Assembly: GCF_030272615.1 (NCBI RefSeq)
Contig: NC_081406.1
Span: 139,463,361-139,527,360 of the forward strand
DNA: 64,000 nt
DNA from: Cryptomeria japonica
Taxonomy: Eukaryota; Streptophyta; Pinopsida; Cupressales; Cupressaceae
Reading direction: 5' to 3'
Notes under the pieces: generated by a model
Told to the model about the DNA's origin: nothing
What the model saw: the letters and a program-made list of their open reading frames with translations, nothing else
Databases searched by the model: none
Made by a program: the position numbers and the translations under genes
Shown here: piece by piece, positions 41,730 through 55,030 of the stretch
Numbering within the stretch: position 1 is the stretch's first letter
Layout of the letters: every line of letters starts with the position of its first letter

Positions 41730-42740
41730 ATAGGGTTAATCCATTTAGAATATCCTATTAGTTTTATAATATAAGAAGAAAATATTTTATCCAACTCTAT
41801 TTTTGCTTGCTTAAATTCATGTTACTGTTAACGCAATAAGGTATTTTTCGATTTTGTTTGGTTCCCTCCTTCAACTATATCTCCATATTGAACCCACTTC
41901 TTTTGTTATGCCTTTCATTTTAGTGAAGGTTTGGGGAAATAGGTCTTCATGCTCAAAGAGTAATTCAATGACTAATGCCACAAAAGTATTTATACTAAAT
42001 ATGATTCTATTTAGGCAATTCCTATCTAAATTTCTAATATTTTATTGCAGTTTGATAATGTCAATGAAAAATGACATCAATGTTAAAATCATAATAATGT
42101 TTAAAATATCTAAAAACATGGTTATTTTAGTTATTTAATTTTTATGTAAATTTTTTTTCTATTTAAAAGATGTATATATTTTTTTATTATAAAACAAACA
42201 TTATCAAAGGTGTTGACCCTTAACCTAGTCCAAGGACTATCAACAACACTTTAACAACACAACAACAAAAAAAACTTAAAACAAGAATGGATAATAGTAG
42301 TAAAAGAGAGAAACATGTGTATACCCCATAGGTCTAGAGAAACTTTAACCACATCATAAGAAAAAACAGACAAACGTAGACCTAGGGGGTTGGCTTATGG
42401 AGCATAGTCATCTCAATGGCGTTGTCCTAGTCCTTAGAAACCTTTAGAGTTCCTTGTAAGATTGTTTATCCACAAAATCTTTAACAGTCTTGTCCTATAG
42501 AAAACAAAGGGTCATCGTCGAGTTGTTTATGATTCTCATGCAAAATTTGTTGATGGTAACCAACTCTATATCTCTGATGTCCCATATGTGCTTCATATCC
42601 TTGAGTTCCTCCTTCAAATTTTGTATTTCCTTGTCCACTTCAACACTATCTAGATGGTCTTGCATCTCTTAGACGTCACATTTGAGGGCTTGAATCTCAT
42701 CATCCCTGGGGAGATTAGTGGGCTCCAGTATCTCATCCAT
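41730..42740. other. No gene recognised
   Basis: AT-rich sequence with short frames only (for example 41854-42138 plus, 94 codons, no motif). T-rich runs occur at 42130-42190. I cannot assign it to an element. Confidence 0.4.
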
Positions 42741-44140
42741 CTATATTTCTTGTTGGTCCTCTTCCATGGGAGAGCATCTCATCTTTTTTCTTCTTCTCCC
42801 TTTCTTGTCACTTTTCTTACCCTTGTCTATTCCTTCTACAACAACCCCTTTTTTACCGTTGAGCCCATCATCCAATTCAGAAGCTATCGTAATGACTGGG
42901 TCCACATTCTGTATAATTTTATATGGGGCCACATCTTCAAAATTATCAGTGGCGAGATCATTTGTTGCATTCAAATCTTGAGGGCCCTGTAGGGACCAAA
43001 GTAATCCATGTTGTCAATAGTGTCAATCTCTTCCCCCTCAGGTTCATGTAAATTTCTACTATCCTCACCCATTTCAGGATCATCTTCAGTATCAATGACA
43101 ATTTGATTCTTATCATTTTTCTCACTAGCACCCTTGGAAGAAAGTCTTTGGTACCTTCTCCTTCCCCCAGATTATAGATAAAGTCATCTTCATCCATGTC
43201 CTCCAAGATGGAATTATTAATCATATTTTTTTCCATTTTCTAGGATATTTACCCTTGCCCTTAGAGAAAAAGGTTTTCCACCCTTTAGTAGTAGAGGAGG
43301 AATGGAAGGTAGGGGGGCTCAACTTGGTGATGGTAACTAAAGAAGAGGGGAGAGGGGAGGAAAAAAAAGCTTCATTAGAGAGTTTGAATAATCTAGAAGG
43401 GGCCACTCCCCTTGCAAATGCCACCCAAGGGTGAGATGCATGCAAAGGGGGTTGAACTAACATAACATTATACAGAGGGTGGGGAGGGTTTTATAAGGAC
43501 AAATGGTAGTGGTATCTAGCCTATTCAACAAACCCTGGTGGAGGGGAATAGGTTGTTTATCCTCATTCTTTAGTTCAAGCGATTCCTTGATATAGTATTC
43601 CAGAGAATACAAAAGATAGAAAGGAAAACATAAAATATCATGACTCCTTAAATGATTTATCAAGGGCAAATGATAATAATATTAAACTTCATAGCAACTC
43701 TCAAGAGAAATATTTTATTATCATTAAACATACCATGTCCCATGGATGTTTGAGTTCTTCTTTGGTGAAACCACCTTGTAATTTGATAGGGGTCTCCTTC
43801 CCCTTGAAAAATCTAGTTGTTGATGTTTGTTGCATGAATCATCCACTTCCATCTCCTTCCCTCTAGAGAAAGGATGGTCACATGAGCAATCACTTTATCA
43901 GAAACTTCAAAGGAGATTCCCCCAACAATAACTCTATGATTATTCTTAGAAATAGTGAATTGAATAGAGAGTTGTTCATCATGTCTATGTAGGTTTTCCA
44001 TGAACTTCATCAGCCACCTTCAATGCAGTAGTTCCAAACTACCAGGTCCTTCTTACAATCGTCGAGCTTATCTGGCTCAAAGAAAACTATATTCCCTCCC
44101 ATGGTAGATTCACTAGAATTAACAGATAAAGAACTTTCTT
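42741..44140 (-). pseudogene. Fragments of an unassigned retroelement-like protein
   Basis: Several minus-strand pieces in different frames read as one degraded protein: about 44130-43813 (with GISFEVSDKVIAHVTILS and EGRRWK), 43790-43690 (RFFKGKETPIKLQGGF and KEELKHPWDMVC), 43669-43457 (FPFYLLYSLEYYIKESLEL and PIPLHQGLLNRL), then 43463-43221 and an acidic and basic tail to 42741. My impression is that such proteins are a recurrent transposon-linked family in conifer genomes, but I cannot name a domain. It lies downstream of the LINE remnant on the same strand and may belong to another element. Confidence 0.45.
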
Positions 44141-44639
44141 GAACTCTCGACATAAACCCTTTAGATTCAAAGATAGAAAAAAAAAAGAGACCTTGTTAAA
44201 ATAAGATTAGCTTTAACAAAAATGTGAAAATTATAGAAATCATACAAGCCAATGGTGAAATAATTTCTCAAACTATCCTTCAGACAAAGAGACACATGTG
44301 AAGGGTAACTCCATCCTTGCAAAGTGACATTAGTGATTAATGGTGTTGCCTTGTAATTGGGGCATAAGAAATAATCATTAATAAGACACCCATGTGTCCA
44401 TCAAATCTCTTTTCTTTCCATGTGTGCACGAATTTCTAGAGGTGTCACATGTGCTCAAACCCAAACTTAAACTACATCATCAAGGGAAATACAAAGAGGA
44501 AATACCAAGTGATGATGGCGAGGAGGTCACACACATAGAGGCTTAGTTGGCAATCCACACCATATGACCATTATTGCCAGTTGACACTAAGTCAATATTA
44601 TTCAAATTTTAAAACTCCCTCTTCCAATAACACCCACAA

Positions 44640-47600
44640 CCCAGATGAGGAGGACGGGTAAAATTAGCGGGGCAGATATCCGTGGGGGATCTGAGTGTTA
44701 TACTCTCCTTGGAGGAGTATTGTGACATTAGTGGGTAAGGAATTAAAACTCCTCCAACATCTTAGTCCTTGTCTAGGAAGGCCAAGGGCTACCATGGCAT
44801 TTGCAACCATGTTACCTTCCCTGAAAACATGACCCATAGTGAAGGAGTCAAAACCAGATATTAGCATGAGAATATATCTGATAATTCCATCCACCAACTA
44901 GTTGATTTTGTCTAGCCCTTTAACAACATCAATGATGAGTTTGGAATCCCCTTCAATATCAATAACCCAAATTCCAATAGAGAGAGTGATTCGAGGATCC
45001 CAAGAAAGGGCCATACCTTCAGCCTAGTTGCTAGTACGACCATTCAAATTGTTTGTATAAGCATCCACAAGCTCCTCAAAGTGTGATCTAAAGATCCCTC
45101 CACCTGTTGCCAACCCCACAAAGTTTTTAGTAGCACCATCAAAGTTTATCTTGGAGTAACTAGGGGACAAAGGTGACCACTTGGTATTCATTCTATGAAA
45201 ACTTTTGGAGTTATCAAAGGTTACAAAAGAGGATAAGAGATTCTATTGAATAGAAAACTCAATGTCACTAATAGAGGGAGGGTTGGGGGGGTTTAACAAC
45301 TATTAAAAAGATATTCTCTAGAGCTTGAGGAAGGATATAATAACTATTTGTGTAGGGGTTTCAACATCATGAAATATCATTTTATTCCTTTCCTTCCAAA
45401 TGCACCAGCCCAGGTTCAATGCTATTACCCTCCATAGCTGGCGAATCAGGGGATTAGAAGTTGAACCCCTCCATTCTTACATCAGGGAGGTCAAATCCTC
45501 ATTCATGGTCCAATAAAGATTAAAATTCTAAAGTGAGGATTTTGTTATGAAGGGAATTTCACCAAATTCATGGCCCAATAAAGATTAAAATACATGGTCT
45601 TGAGTGAGGATTTTGTTATGAAGGGAATTTCACCAAAAGAAATTAATTTTAGGGATGAGGTGGGGGTTCCAAACTTGCTTTCACCAGTTAGGGGCATTGT
45701 TATCCTTGAGAAGGATGTGACAATTGTCTTAACTAAAAAGTCCCCACTTGGGTTCCATCTCCTAATGAATTTATCCTCCCAGTGAAAAAGGGGTAGTCTG
45801 GCCTTAACGAGCATGTTTTATAGCTCTTAGGAAAAAGGTAGAAGATGGGGCTGGTCACAATAATAGGCCAAAATATCCTTCCAAGTGTTTGCATAGAGAT
45901 ACTTGCTAACCCAATGAACAAAGAAATCAATAGTGCAGCCCCGTAGTCTCTTGAGGGAAGGGAAGGAAGTCAAAGGTTTATCTCCCAACCAATAGTCATC
46001 CCATAAGTGGATGTTTCTTCCATCTCCTATGAGGCACCTCAGACCATGTGAGATAATGTCTATGCACCTTAGAATGTTTTTCCAAATTTTGGAGTGCTTG
46101 GGAACATTGTCCAAGTCCAGAACCTTGTGGAAATTGTCTTGACCAAGATACTTTACACACATAATGCAACCCCAATTAGAATTTTGGTAGGCTAACTTCC
46201 AAGAAGTTTTATCCATAAGAACTTTATTAAAAAGAGAATTTTTCCTAATTCCTATCCCATAATTACTTTTCAGGTTGCATACTTTGTCCCAACCAACCAA
46301 ATCCAACCTCTTATTTTCTTCCATACCTATCCAAAGAAAATTTCTTTGGATTCTTTCCAATTTCTCATCCATTGAGTTAGAGATATAAATAATGATAGGA
46401 AATACAAAGGGATCCTTTTCAAAGAGGAGGCTAAGAGATAAAGTTTCTTCTACATTTTCTCAATGATGGAGTCCCAAAAGGAGTTAGAAACTTCTTTAAT
46501 GGTAAAGGGTAGTCCAAGAAAGATGCTCAGGAGGGAAGCAATTTGACATCCCAGAATACCCTTGATTTGATTTGGAGTCTAATGGAAGAAATAAATATTG
46601 CTTTTCTCATAATTGATGTATTTTAACTAGATGCATTCTGCACAGTGATTAAGATAGGTTTTCCACCCCCTATCTTCAACCACTGAAGATATCCCAAAAA
46701 GGATGGTGTCATCAACAAACTATTGTAAAACAGTTGGGGGGGGTTGAGGAATTTGGCTTGATCCCCATTAAAGTTACATTTTGGCCTAGAGAACTAAAGT
46801 TTCTACCAATAACCTCAACTAGAATAATAAAAAGGTAGGGGGATAGAGGATCACCTTGAAAAAATCCCTTGGATGTCCCAAAGGATTCCCTAGGGATGTC
46901 ATTAACAAGAACAAAATATTTGACTATGGTAATGCATTCCCTAATAAGGTTATTAAGTCTATCACCAAACCCAAGGTTTTTAAGGACTTTGAAAAAGAAA
47001 TTATAGTTTTTTTCACAAGACTTAGAGATTTCAAGCTTGAAGACCATACCTAACTGACAAGCTCTATCCATAGAGTGAGTAACCTCATGAGTAGTGATGG
47101 CAGCACCCAGGATTTGTCTTCCTTGTACAAAACCTTTTTGTCTTGGACTTATACAATTATCAAAGAAAGGCTTAATCCCGTTGACAAGGACTTTGGAAAA
47201 TAATTTGTAGACTGTGTTACAAAGGCTGATAGATTTAAAGCCCTTGAGGCATGTACGTTCTTGAACTTTTGGAATCAAGGCAATAAAAGTGGTGTTTAGC
47301 CTTTTTAGCAACTTACTTAATCTAAAACAATCCTTAGTGGCCATCACAAAATCAACACCAACGATGTCCCTAAAGTCTTGGAAGAAAGATGGAGGGAATT
47401 TGTTCGGGCTTGGAGCCTTGTATGCACCCATAGAGAATATTGTCACCCTCACCTCGTCATCAGTAACTAGGGCCATGAAGATAGCATTGTCCTCCTCGAT
47501 CAGGAGATTTCAGAGGCATTGAAGGAGATTTTCATCGAAAGGACATCTTCAAACAACCTACAAAAGTAGTTTGAATACATAGACCCTAAAGCATCATCAT

Positions 47601-48760
47601 CCTTAATTTCCTAGTTCTGATCCTTCTTTAAGAAAGTAAATAGATTTATTCTCCCATGCTTACTAGCTAACCTGTGGAAGAAAAAAGAGTTTCTATCTCC
47701 CTCTCTCAACCATTGGACTCTAGATTTCTACTTCCAAAATATCTCCTCCTACTTCAAATTTTTTTTTCCATTCCCTTCTTAAAGCTTTCTCTTCATCATG
47801 GGTAGTATCAAGGAGGTCTCCTTGATCAATCTGCTCCTAGATTGCATACAATTTGCTACTATGTTCCTTTTTCTTAAAAAAATTAATTCCATAAGTATTT
47901 TTGTTCCATCCCTTCACATTTCTTTGAATCAGGCCCAGTTTTTGAGTCACCCTAAACATAAGTGTAACTGTGATAGGGGTGTTCCAACATATTTTGATGT
48001 ACTTCCTAAACTCTGGATGAGAATTTCATATTAATTCGTAATAGAAATGGTAACCTATCTTGCCATGTTGAGCAGGACACACCAAAAGTATGGGATTATG
48101 GTCGGACACCGTCTGAGGTAAGGCAAACAAGGAGGCATTGAACCAAGATCCAAGTTGCACAAAATAAAAAATCTTTCCAATTTGACCTAGATGAGATGAT
48201 CACCTTTCTTGTGGTTGGACCAAGTAAAACTTTGTCAAATCAACTCCACATCCATTAGCCCATTCTTCTTAATAAAGTCAACCAAGTTCGTCATGTTATC
48301 AGAATAATCTAGGAGGCCCCCAATCTTCTCATAAGAGAAAAGAGGGAATTTGAAATCCTCAACAACCATCCAATGAACATCAGAGTCACTTTAGACTAAA
48401 AGGGAGATGTCATTCCAGAGGGTAAAGTGATGCATTTTAGTTTGGTGACATAAACATCGATAAGAAACTAGGAACCATTATGGGAAGTTAAATTAGTAGC
48501 AAGGAAGTTGGTTGAGGAAAAGACAAAAATTCTAGAAAATCATAGGGGATCCCACATAATAATACACCACCAGAGGCCCCAATAGAATTACTAATGAGAA
48601 ACTAGAAACTGGGTCATATTTTAGCAGCAATGGTAATAAAAGAGGTATTAATCAGTTTAACTTCCTGAAGTAAGAGAACATCTATCCTATTTTTTGGAAC
48701 ATTAATTTTGGGGGCTATTAAGGCCCCGCATGTTCCATGAAAGGATCTTCAATTCTTAAC
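44640..48760 (-). mobile_element. Decayed L1-type LINE (endonuclease, RT, RNase H)
   Basis: The minus strand reads, in order: an endonuclease start with ILSWNMRGLNSP (near 48735) and LLLQEVKL shortly after; a reverse transcriptase (47476-46690); a zf-RVT-like C-terminal part (46372-45545, with RRWNPSGDFLVKT); and an RNase H end (about 45200-44664, with IEGDSKLIID and HVFREGNMVANAMVALG). Many stops and shifts separate the pieces, so the element is inactive. Plant L1 elements with a terminal RNase H have this order. No clear poly(A) tail or target duplication was found. Confidence 0.75.
46712..47476 (-). pseudogene. LINE reverse transcriptase fragment
   Basis: 254 codons open. The motifs TTFIALIPKVQERTC, ISLCNTVYKLFSKVL, QKGFVQGRQILGA and QGDPLSPYLFIILVEVIGR are standard for non-LTR reverse transcriptases. 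The first catalytic motif reads KLEISKSCEKN, where KLDxSKAYD is usual, so the first Asp appears changed to Glu. The catalytic FVDD box is present just downstream (near 46700) but in another frame. The shift lies near a G run (46735-46742 on the plus strand), and a TAG stop precedes FVDD. Confidence 0.8.
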
Positions 48761-49320
48761 TTTGGTTGATTCCTCTAGGGTCCTATGCCTTCCATTTGTG
48801 ATTTCCCTAGTCACTTCCTTTTGTTAAGATAGTCTCTATGATGGTTGCAGATCACTTTTGGTTTAGTCCCAACATCATCTTTCATGTTCCTAGTCTTTCT
48901 CCTATGTGTAATCCAACCATCACCACCAAAGAGGAGACAACTGCTTGATGAGGCCCTCAACAAAGAAAAATTCTTCAAAGGTGTAGAGGGGACAGTCATG
49001 CTAGTCGAGCAAGTCTACATAGTCGTCATTATTCAGAGCCTTGGAATTTGGGGTCATGATCTCCCTAGTTTTGCTAGCAAGAGTTGAAGGCCAGTTTGGG
49101 ATCTCCCATCCTCCCGAGGTGTCTCATTCACATGTAGAGTGTTCGTATGCCCCCCATGAGATGAGTAACCACCTTATCACCAAGGGAAGCATTATCCCCA
49201 GAAAGAGTAGCAAGATTTGTGACAAGGTTTGTCACCATAGTAGAATCTAGGAAAGGATCAACAGGTGGGGGGATCTGACCTCCACCTTCCATGGACACCA
49301 TGAGAGAGGAGATTCAAAAT
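48761..49320 (-). pseudogene. Possible end of LINE ORF1
   Basis: A minus-strand frame from an ATG near 49290 (MEGGGQIPPPVDPFLD) runs about 75 codons with stops after it. A second frame at 48999-48811 is basic. The position just upstream of the endonuclease start suggests the tail of ORF1 and the ORF1-ORF2 spacer, but no ORF1 domain is recognisable. Confidence 0.3.
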
Positions 49321-50391
49321 TTAAAATCGATGCAACAACAGGAAAGTTGCAGAGCACAAAATATTAATGTACATAGTTTCTTTAAAAGATAATATTTACT
49401 TTCTAATAGTGAAAATTATATATATAATTTTAATTTCTAATGGTGAAAAGTGTGTATATAATTTTATATTTTTTTATATAACTAAACTTTCCACCACCCT
49501 AAACTACCTATACATATGCAAATTTCACTTTTACAAATGCATATTTAAATTCTTCATTTTTTAAATTCAAAATTAATTTTTACCCACTATTGACCATTTC
49601 ATTAGGCATTATGAATTGAATTGTCTTGTAATTATTTTAATTTGTGTGTTTGGTTATTGTATTTAAGAATAATCATTTAGTCACCTAAAAATCATTTGAC
49701 ATAACCTAAGACTTGTGAAGCACATCTAAATTTCAATTCATACATGTGGATTAAAAAAATTAAGTGCATAATTAGAGATGGGCTGTATGATTATTAGTTC
49801 TCCTTAATCCTCATCTAAGTGTATAATATATTCTAATATACAATAGAATATGTATTTAAATATAAATATATCCAATATTATAATAAAAATTAAATAATTG
49901 TAAATTATACTATATTTAATTTACATTAAACATAGTTTGTTTTTTTCAATTTAATGAAAAGTATAATTAACCTTGAAGCTAATATTATTCTATTTAAAGA
50001 TTTATATATTATAACGAATTTATAATTATTTTTAATAAATTTATATTTATTTTTAAATAATAATATAGATTACATTTTATGATTTAAAATTTAAATTATC
50101 AAGTATTTTTTTAAATAGTCCTAAACTCATTAATTATTTACCCAATTATGAGCTCTTGTGGTAGCACCTTCTAATGTAATATGAGCACTTGCCACACCAC
50201 CTTCTTCAAATTGAAAGTTGGTTAGAGATATATGTTTTATATTAAATGAAGTAAACTTTCAAACTAGATCTTTTATTTAAAATAAACTTCTTTATGTATT
50301 ACTATATACAATATTTTAATGTAACATAATATAAATGATTGAATATAGTTTTAAATTATTATTATGATATAAAATTATATATCTCCTACTA
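49321..50391. other. AT-rich stretch without recognised feature
   Basis: Very AT-rich (runs such as 49850-50110), with stops in all frames and no repeat structure I can define. Confidence 0.5.
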
Positions 50392-52190
50392 TTGCTAAAC
50401 GAATTGATAGGAGAGATGGGCAGGACCAAGCAAGCTACTGGGAATGAGAAAGCTAGGATTTTTGTGGGTAAAGAGTCAGGTGAAGAGGATGAGGACAGTG
50501 ATGCAAATTGGCTAGGAGAAGGTCTTTTCCCTTTAGCCTATGCTTGCTACTTAGCCCTGTATGTTGGTTTTGCACTTGGATGTAGTTTTCTAAAGATCTG
50601 GGCTAAGTCCGGTGGGGAAGGAGGTGACCTTTTCCTCCCTTATCGCCTTGGTAGATGTTGGGGATTGCAAGATTATTTTGGGTGCTGGAGGAAGGGGTAT
50701 CTCTAGTTACATGAAGGTGCAGTCGTGTTGGTGGGTGCTCTTGGCTTTGGGTGTGAGCAAGATGATTTGTGTCTTTGGAGATGGAAGTCCCAACCTTTTG
50801 GGGATGGGGTTTTATGTCTCTGTGGTTGGCCTGCTATGGATTTTTCTCTTCTCATGTTTGTGGGGATTCCACTCTTGTGGGTGGTTTGGCTGTTTTGGAT
50901 GGCCTACTACTTTTTTTTGTTGGTTTTTCTATGTGGACTCTCTGTTCTCTCTTGGTTTATTCCTTGGTGAGGGTTTTTTATGCTCTTCTTTTCCATTCTC
51001 ATGGATCTTTGTATGAGGCATTTTTCTCTCCTATGGAGGTGGAGTGGTGGCATGGGTTCTGGGCTGAGATTCAGTTGTCATGGAAGTTGGGTTGCTCTCC
51101 TTCTTATCCTATTGAGGTGGAGAGTAGGTGTGGGGGAGTTTCTCGATTTCTATTGTTTGTGTTTTTGGTTGAGGGAGCCAGTCAAAACCCTCACATGGTA
51201 TTCTTTGTAGATGGTTTTGGGTTTGTGGTTTTATCTTTGTTTCTGAGAATGATTTTCTAGTTGCAGGAGCCTGTAAAATCCCTCTTGGCCAGATTGTACT
51301 TTCAGGACAAGATGTTGTTTTCTGGGCCTTAGCAAGTTGTGGGAGCCTTGTAAAACTGACTTTCTTGTCGACTTGTTTTCCTTCCTTTCCTATTGAGGTA
51401 TCCCTTTCTACTATTGAGGTGGAGAGTAGGTGTGAGGGAGCATGTTGGTTGTTGTAGTTCATGCTACTAGTTTAGGGAGTTGTTCATAACCCTCATGGTG
51501 TTCTTTGCATAGGGTTTTGGGTTCATAGTCTTATCTTTGTTTCCTAGAATGGTTTGCTGGTTGTGGGAGCTTGTAAAAATCCTCTTAGCTAGATTGTGCA
51601 TGTAGGTAATTTTGTTGTTTTCCAGGCCTTAGTAGGTTGTGGGAGCCTTCTAAAAACCACTTTCAAAGTTGAGGGAGCCTAGAAAAACCCTATGCTTTTA
51701 GATTTTTTCTAGGACTGGCTGGTTGCCAACAATTTTCAAGGGCCTAGTTTGGCCAATGTTTGTTTTTGGTTAGGTATTGGTTGTGTGGTCTTTTGTGGCT
51801 AGGAGCTTCTGTTACAGGTTATGGGAGCCTGGGATAACCCTTCTTATTGGCTGAGGGTGCCAGTTAAAACCCTTGTTCCTTGTATTTTGTGGTCTAGTGT
51901 CTATTGATTTAGACCATTTGCTTGTGCCAACCTGTGTTGTAATGTCTTATGTGTAAGGTTTAGCTGGTGTTTGATTGCATGTGGATGATCTAGTTATTTT
52001 ATTTTGGTTTGTGTAGTCTTTGGGTTTGGGCTCTGGATGCCCATATGTTGAGAAGATTTCAGGTCCTTTTAAAACTTATTGTTCACTGCCAGGTAGTCTA
52101 GTTCATTTCTTGTTTCCAAGTTTCTGGTTGTATGGGTTTTAGGGTCACATCAAAACCTATTTTATCCTAATAAAAAACTATATATCTCCT
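50392..52190 (+). repeat. GT-rich repetitive block, possibly a LINE 3' end
   Basis: Base composition changes sharply here to G/T-rich. Plus-strand frames (50392-50706, 50769-51260) are open but rich in W, F, L, G and C without motifs, and are probably compositional. Between 51112 and 51663 two units of about 250 bp repeat with a period of about 300 bp. A short motif like GGGAGCCTGTAAAACCC recurs nine times. The block ends with 'gtcacatcaaaacc' and an A-rich run (52140-52188), which could be a retroposon 3' end. Confidence 0.45.
51112..51663. repeat. Tandem duplication, about 300 bp period
   Basis: 51112-51362 and 51412-51663 share 'ggtggagagtaggtgtg', 'ttttgggtt', 'ttatctttgtttc', 'ctagattg' or 'ccagattg', and 'aggttgtgggagcctt' in the same order, with many point differences. 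Confidence 0.7.
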
Positions 52191-54879
52191 ACTTCTATCT
52201 TCTTACCTTGTATATCTCCTATCTCTATTTCCTAAAGCCTCTCTCTCATTCTTCCCCCTTTATCTCTCCCCCTTTCTATCCCTCTCACTTCATTAGCTTG
52301 ATTATCTTCTCAATTTATAGGTTTTCTTTTAGTCATGTTTGGATCTCTAAAATCTAGTGCATAGCTGATTTGAAGATATTAGATTGAACCTTTATTGCAG
52401 AAACATCATGGTCAAACTTATGAACTTTGGTTTTGTCGTATTTTTGTGTTTTTTGACCAATTTATAAAAGAATCAAATTTAATATAAGAACAATTTTTTT
52501 ATATCGTTCTTGAATATTTATTTGTTTATCTTTAACTCTTTTATGCAAACACCTAAAATATATTTCAAAATTTTCTATTACTAATAATTATTCTAAATTT
52601 TGGCATGTAAGGAAATTATTATATTACATCATACCAATTGTTCATCTATTTTCTACTCTAACATAACCATACTATTGGCATGAACTTGATGCATTGCGTC
52701 CCTTGTTTACATATGCTAAGTCTAAACAACTAAGAGATGTGCATATAGAAATTATTCATAACTTTAAAACTATTTATCATTTTAAAAATCTAAAAGATAT
52801 ATTAGATTGTATACTTTTATATTATAGGATTAAATTGAAAAATGGTATTTATTTTACAAATTAAGGTAATCGATAGATTATTTTTTAATATTTTTAAAAT
52901 TTTAAAATTGAAAATTGATAAAAAATTTATTTATTTGTTAAATAAATTAAAAAAGTGTCACATCTACTCATATTTCCTTTACTTTATATTACTCATACTT
53001 ATATTGGCCACAATAAGACCTATTTTTTATATTGTTTTATAAGTTTGAATAATGTCTTATTGAAATATGTAGTTATGAACAAATGAAATTCAATTTAAAT
53101 TAAAAATAACATCCTATAAAATATAATTTGATTATACTAATAAAAATTACTATTTTATTTCCAAAATGTATGATAACTTATTCAATTATTGACATGAAAT
53201 TACTTAAGTTTGTAATTAGCATTTTCTTTTTCACTTAGGTGGATTACTTAGCCCACCATGATGTCGTGATACACTTCAATAAAATTTATTTTAAATAATA
53301 TGGTTTGGAAAACTTACTCTTGGGTTATGATTATACAAAATCAAATGTCATTATAACTCTATTTGATGGTCTAATATATTTTTTAATAAATATTTCTTTT
53401 GAAAAATATCTACAAGTAGCAAGAGGTTGCATCAAATCCTTTCCTTACAGACTAACATCAAACCATCTCATAGATCTTTAGATCTTTTCTAAATATTGAT
53501 GCTTTTCTTTTGGATTCCTGCAACTACTATGGTAGTCAATCAAATAATTGGTTGTCAACTTTTCAAAACTTTAATTAGAACTTCTTACAACTTCACTATC
53601 TATAAATGTCTTATGTAAAACAATGATTTATTTTGTCTCAAAATATTTTTTATCTTTTTAAAAATTCGAAGCTTTCATGATTGTTATCATTTTTCACATA
53701 TGAACATTTATACTAGAACAAGTTTTTAAACATATTTGTTATATTTTTCCAATTTGATCCATAGCTCCATCCACGTTCCATTTGCATGCAATCTGTAATC
53801 GATTATTTTTCATACCTTTGTTCGAATATATTTTTTCTTAATGAGTTCTCAAACCACAACTACTACAAGGATGTATATTCTAACACTTGTACTTTAATGT
53901 CCTTTCCTATTACAATGAGAACACGACACACACAACATTGCTTGAACTAATTTTTTTAATTCTAGAACACCTATATCATCATTTTCTTTGCCTATGATAT
54001 ACTCAAGAACTTAATTTTTTGGTCTCATAATTGGTTCAATAGGCTAAATATAATTTCGTGTTCACACTTTCGTAATCTTTAACCAATATAACCCATTTTT
54101 TTAATGATCTTGAAACCAATATTATTTTCACAATATCGTTGTTATTCTCATCACACCTAACAAGATCAGCAGACATATTATAATTTATCATCTTCATCTT
54201 GACAATATTTATCACAAAATAACTTAAGAAAAATCACACTTACCAAATATACCATCAAATAGAAAACACAAATCACTTGTGTCACATGAGACACCACAAA
54301 ATCAAGGGTTTGTAATTATACATTCTTTGCATCCAACTAATTGATCATTCTCTTCTTTCAGTTTTAATGTTTCTATCTTCTGTTAAAAAAAAAAATTATT
54401 CTAGCCTTTTTATCTTGTCTTCGAAATCATCATATAAATCCACTCTTTCCTCTAATTCTTCATTTTGAATTTTAACTTTCTTAAATTCCTTTTCAAGATT
54501 ATCAATTTCGCATAAAAAATCATATTTATCTTTTTGTTTCTTATAAATTACATTTATTAATGTTCATTACTTCTTCTTCTAGTTATTTCTTTGTTTTGAA
54601 CCCTTTTAAAAACTTTTCCTATTGAAATAAACGATTTTAACTTACCTTCTTTGCACACCTAACTATGATTCAACTACAGTGATGTAGATCACTTTCTTTC
54701 TTGACGATGAATGATGGCTTCACATGTCTCTCCTTCCACTTTTTCTACAATATTTATAGGTAGTCCCTTTTTTTTTTCGCTTAGTAAGAAATTAAAGCCG
54801 TTACTTTTGACTGGAGCTATGAACCAATGAGATCATAATGGGAGACCCCATCCCCATTAATATATTTGCCCTACTGAAA
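52191..54879. other. AT-rich stretch without recognised feature
   Basis: No frame above 70 codons, apart from a hydrophobic, low-complexity one at 52842-53042 that is probably chance. No repeats or domain traces were seen. Confidence 0.5.
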
Positions 54880-55030
54880 CCTTAACACCTTATCTCTCCA
54901 ATCACCATCTCTCCAACGAAAACTCAAACCTTATTACTCCAATCCTCCTTTGACACCTTATCTCTCCAGCTGGGGGGCTCCTTATCTCTCCGGAAACCTT
55001 ATCACTCCAATAGGAACTCCTTATAACTCC
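54880..55030. repeat. Array of CTTATCTCTCC-like words
   Basis: At least seven variants of (a)ccttatctctcca occur in 150 bp (for example near 54891, 54908, 54932, 54957, 54980, 55000 and 55020), with irregular spacing of about 17-25 bp. It is pyrimidine-rich on the plus strand. Origin unknown. Confidence 0.6.

Noticed and set aside
50392-51260. Plus-strand frames up to 163 codons in the GT-rich block
   Set aside because: Extreme W/F/L/G/C composition, several frames open at once and internal tandem duplication point to compositional openness and not to a gene.
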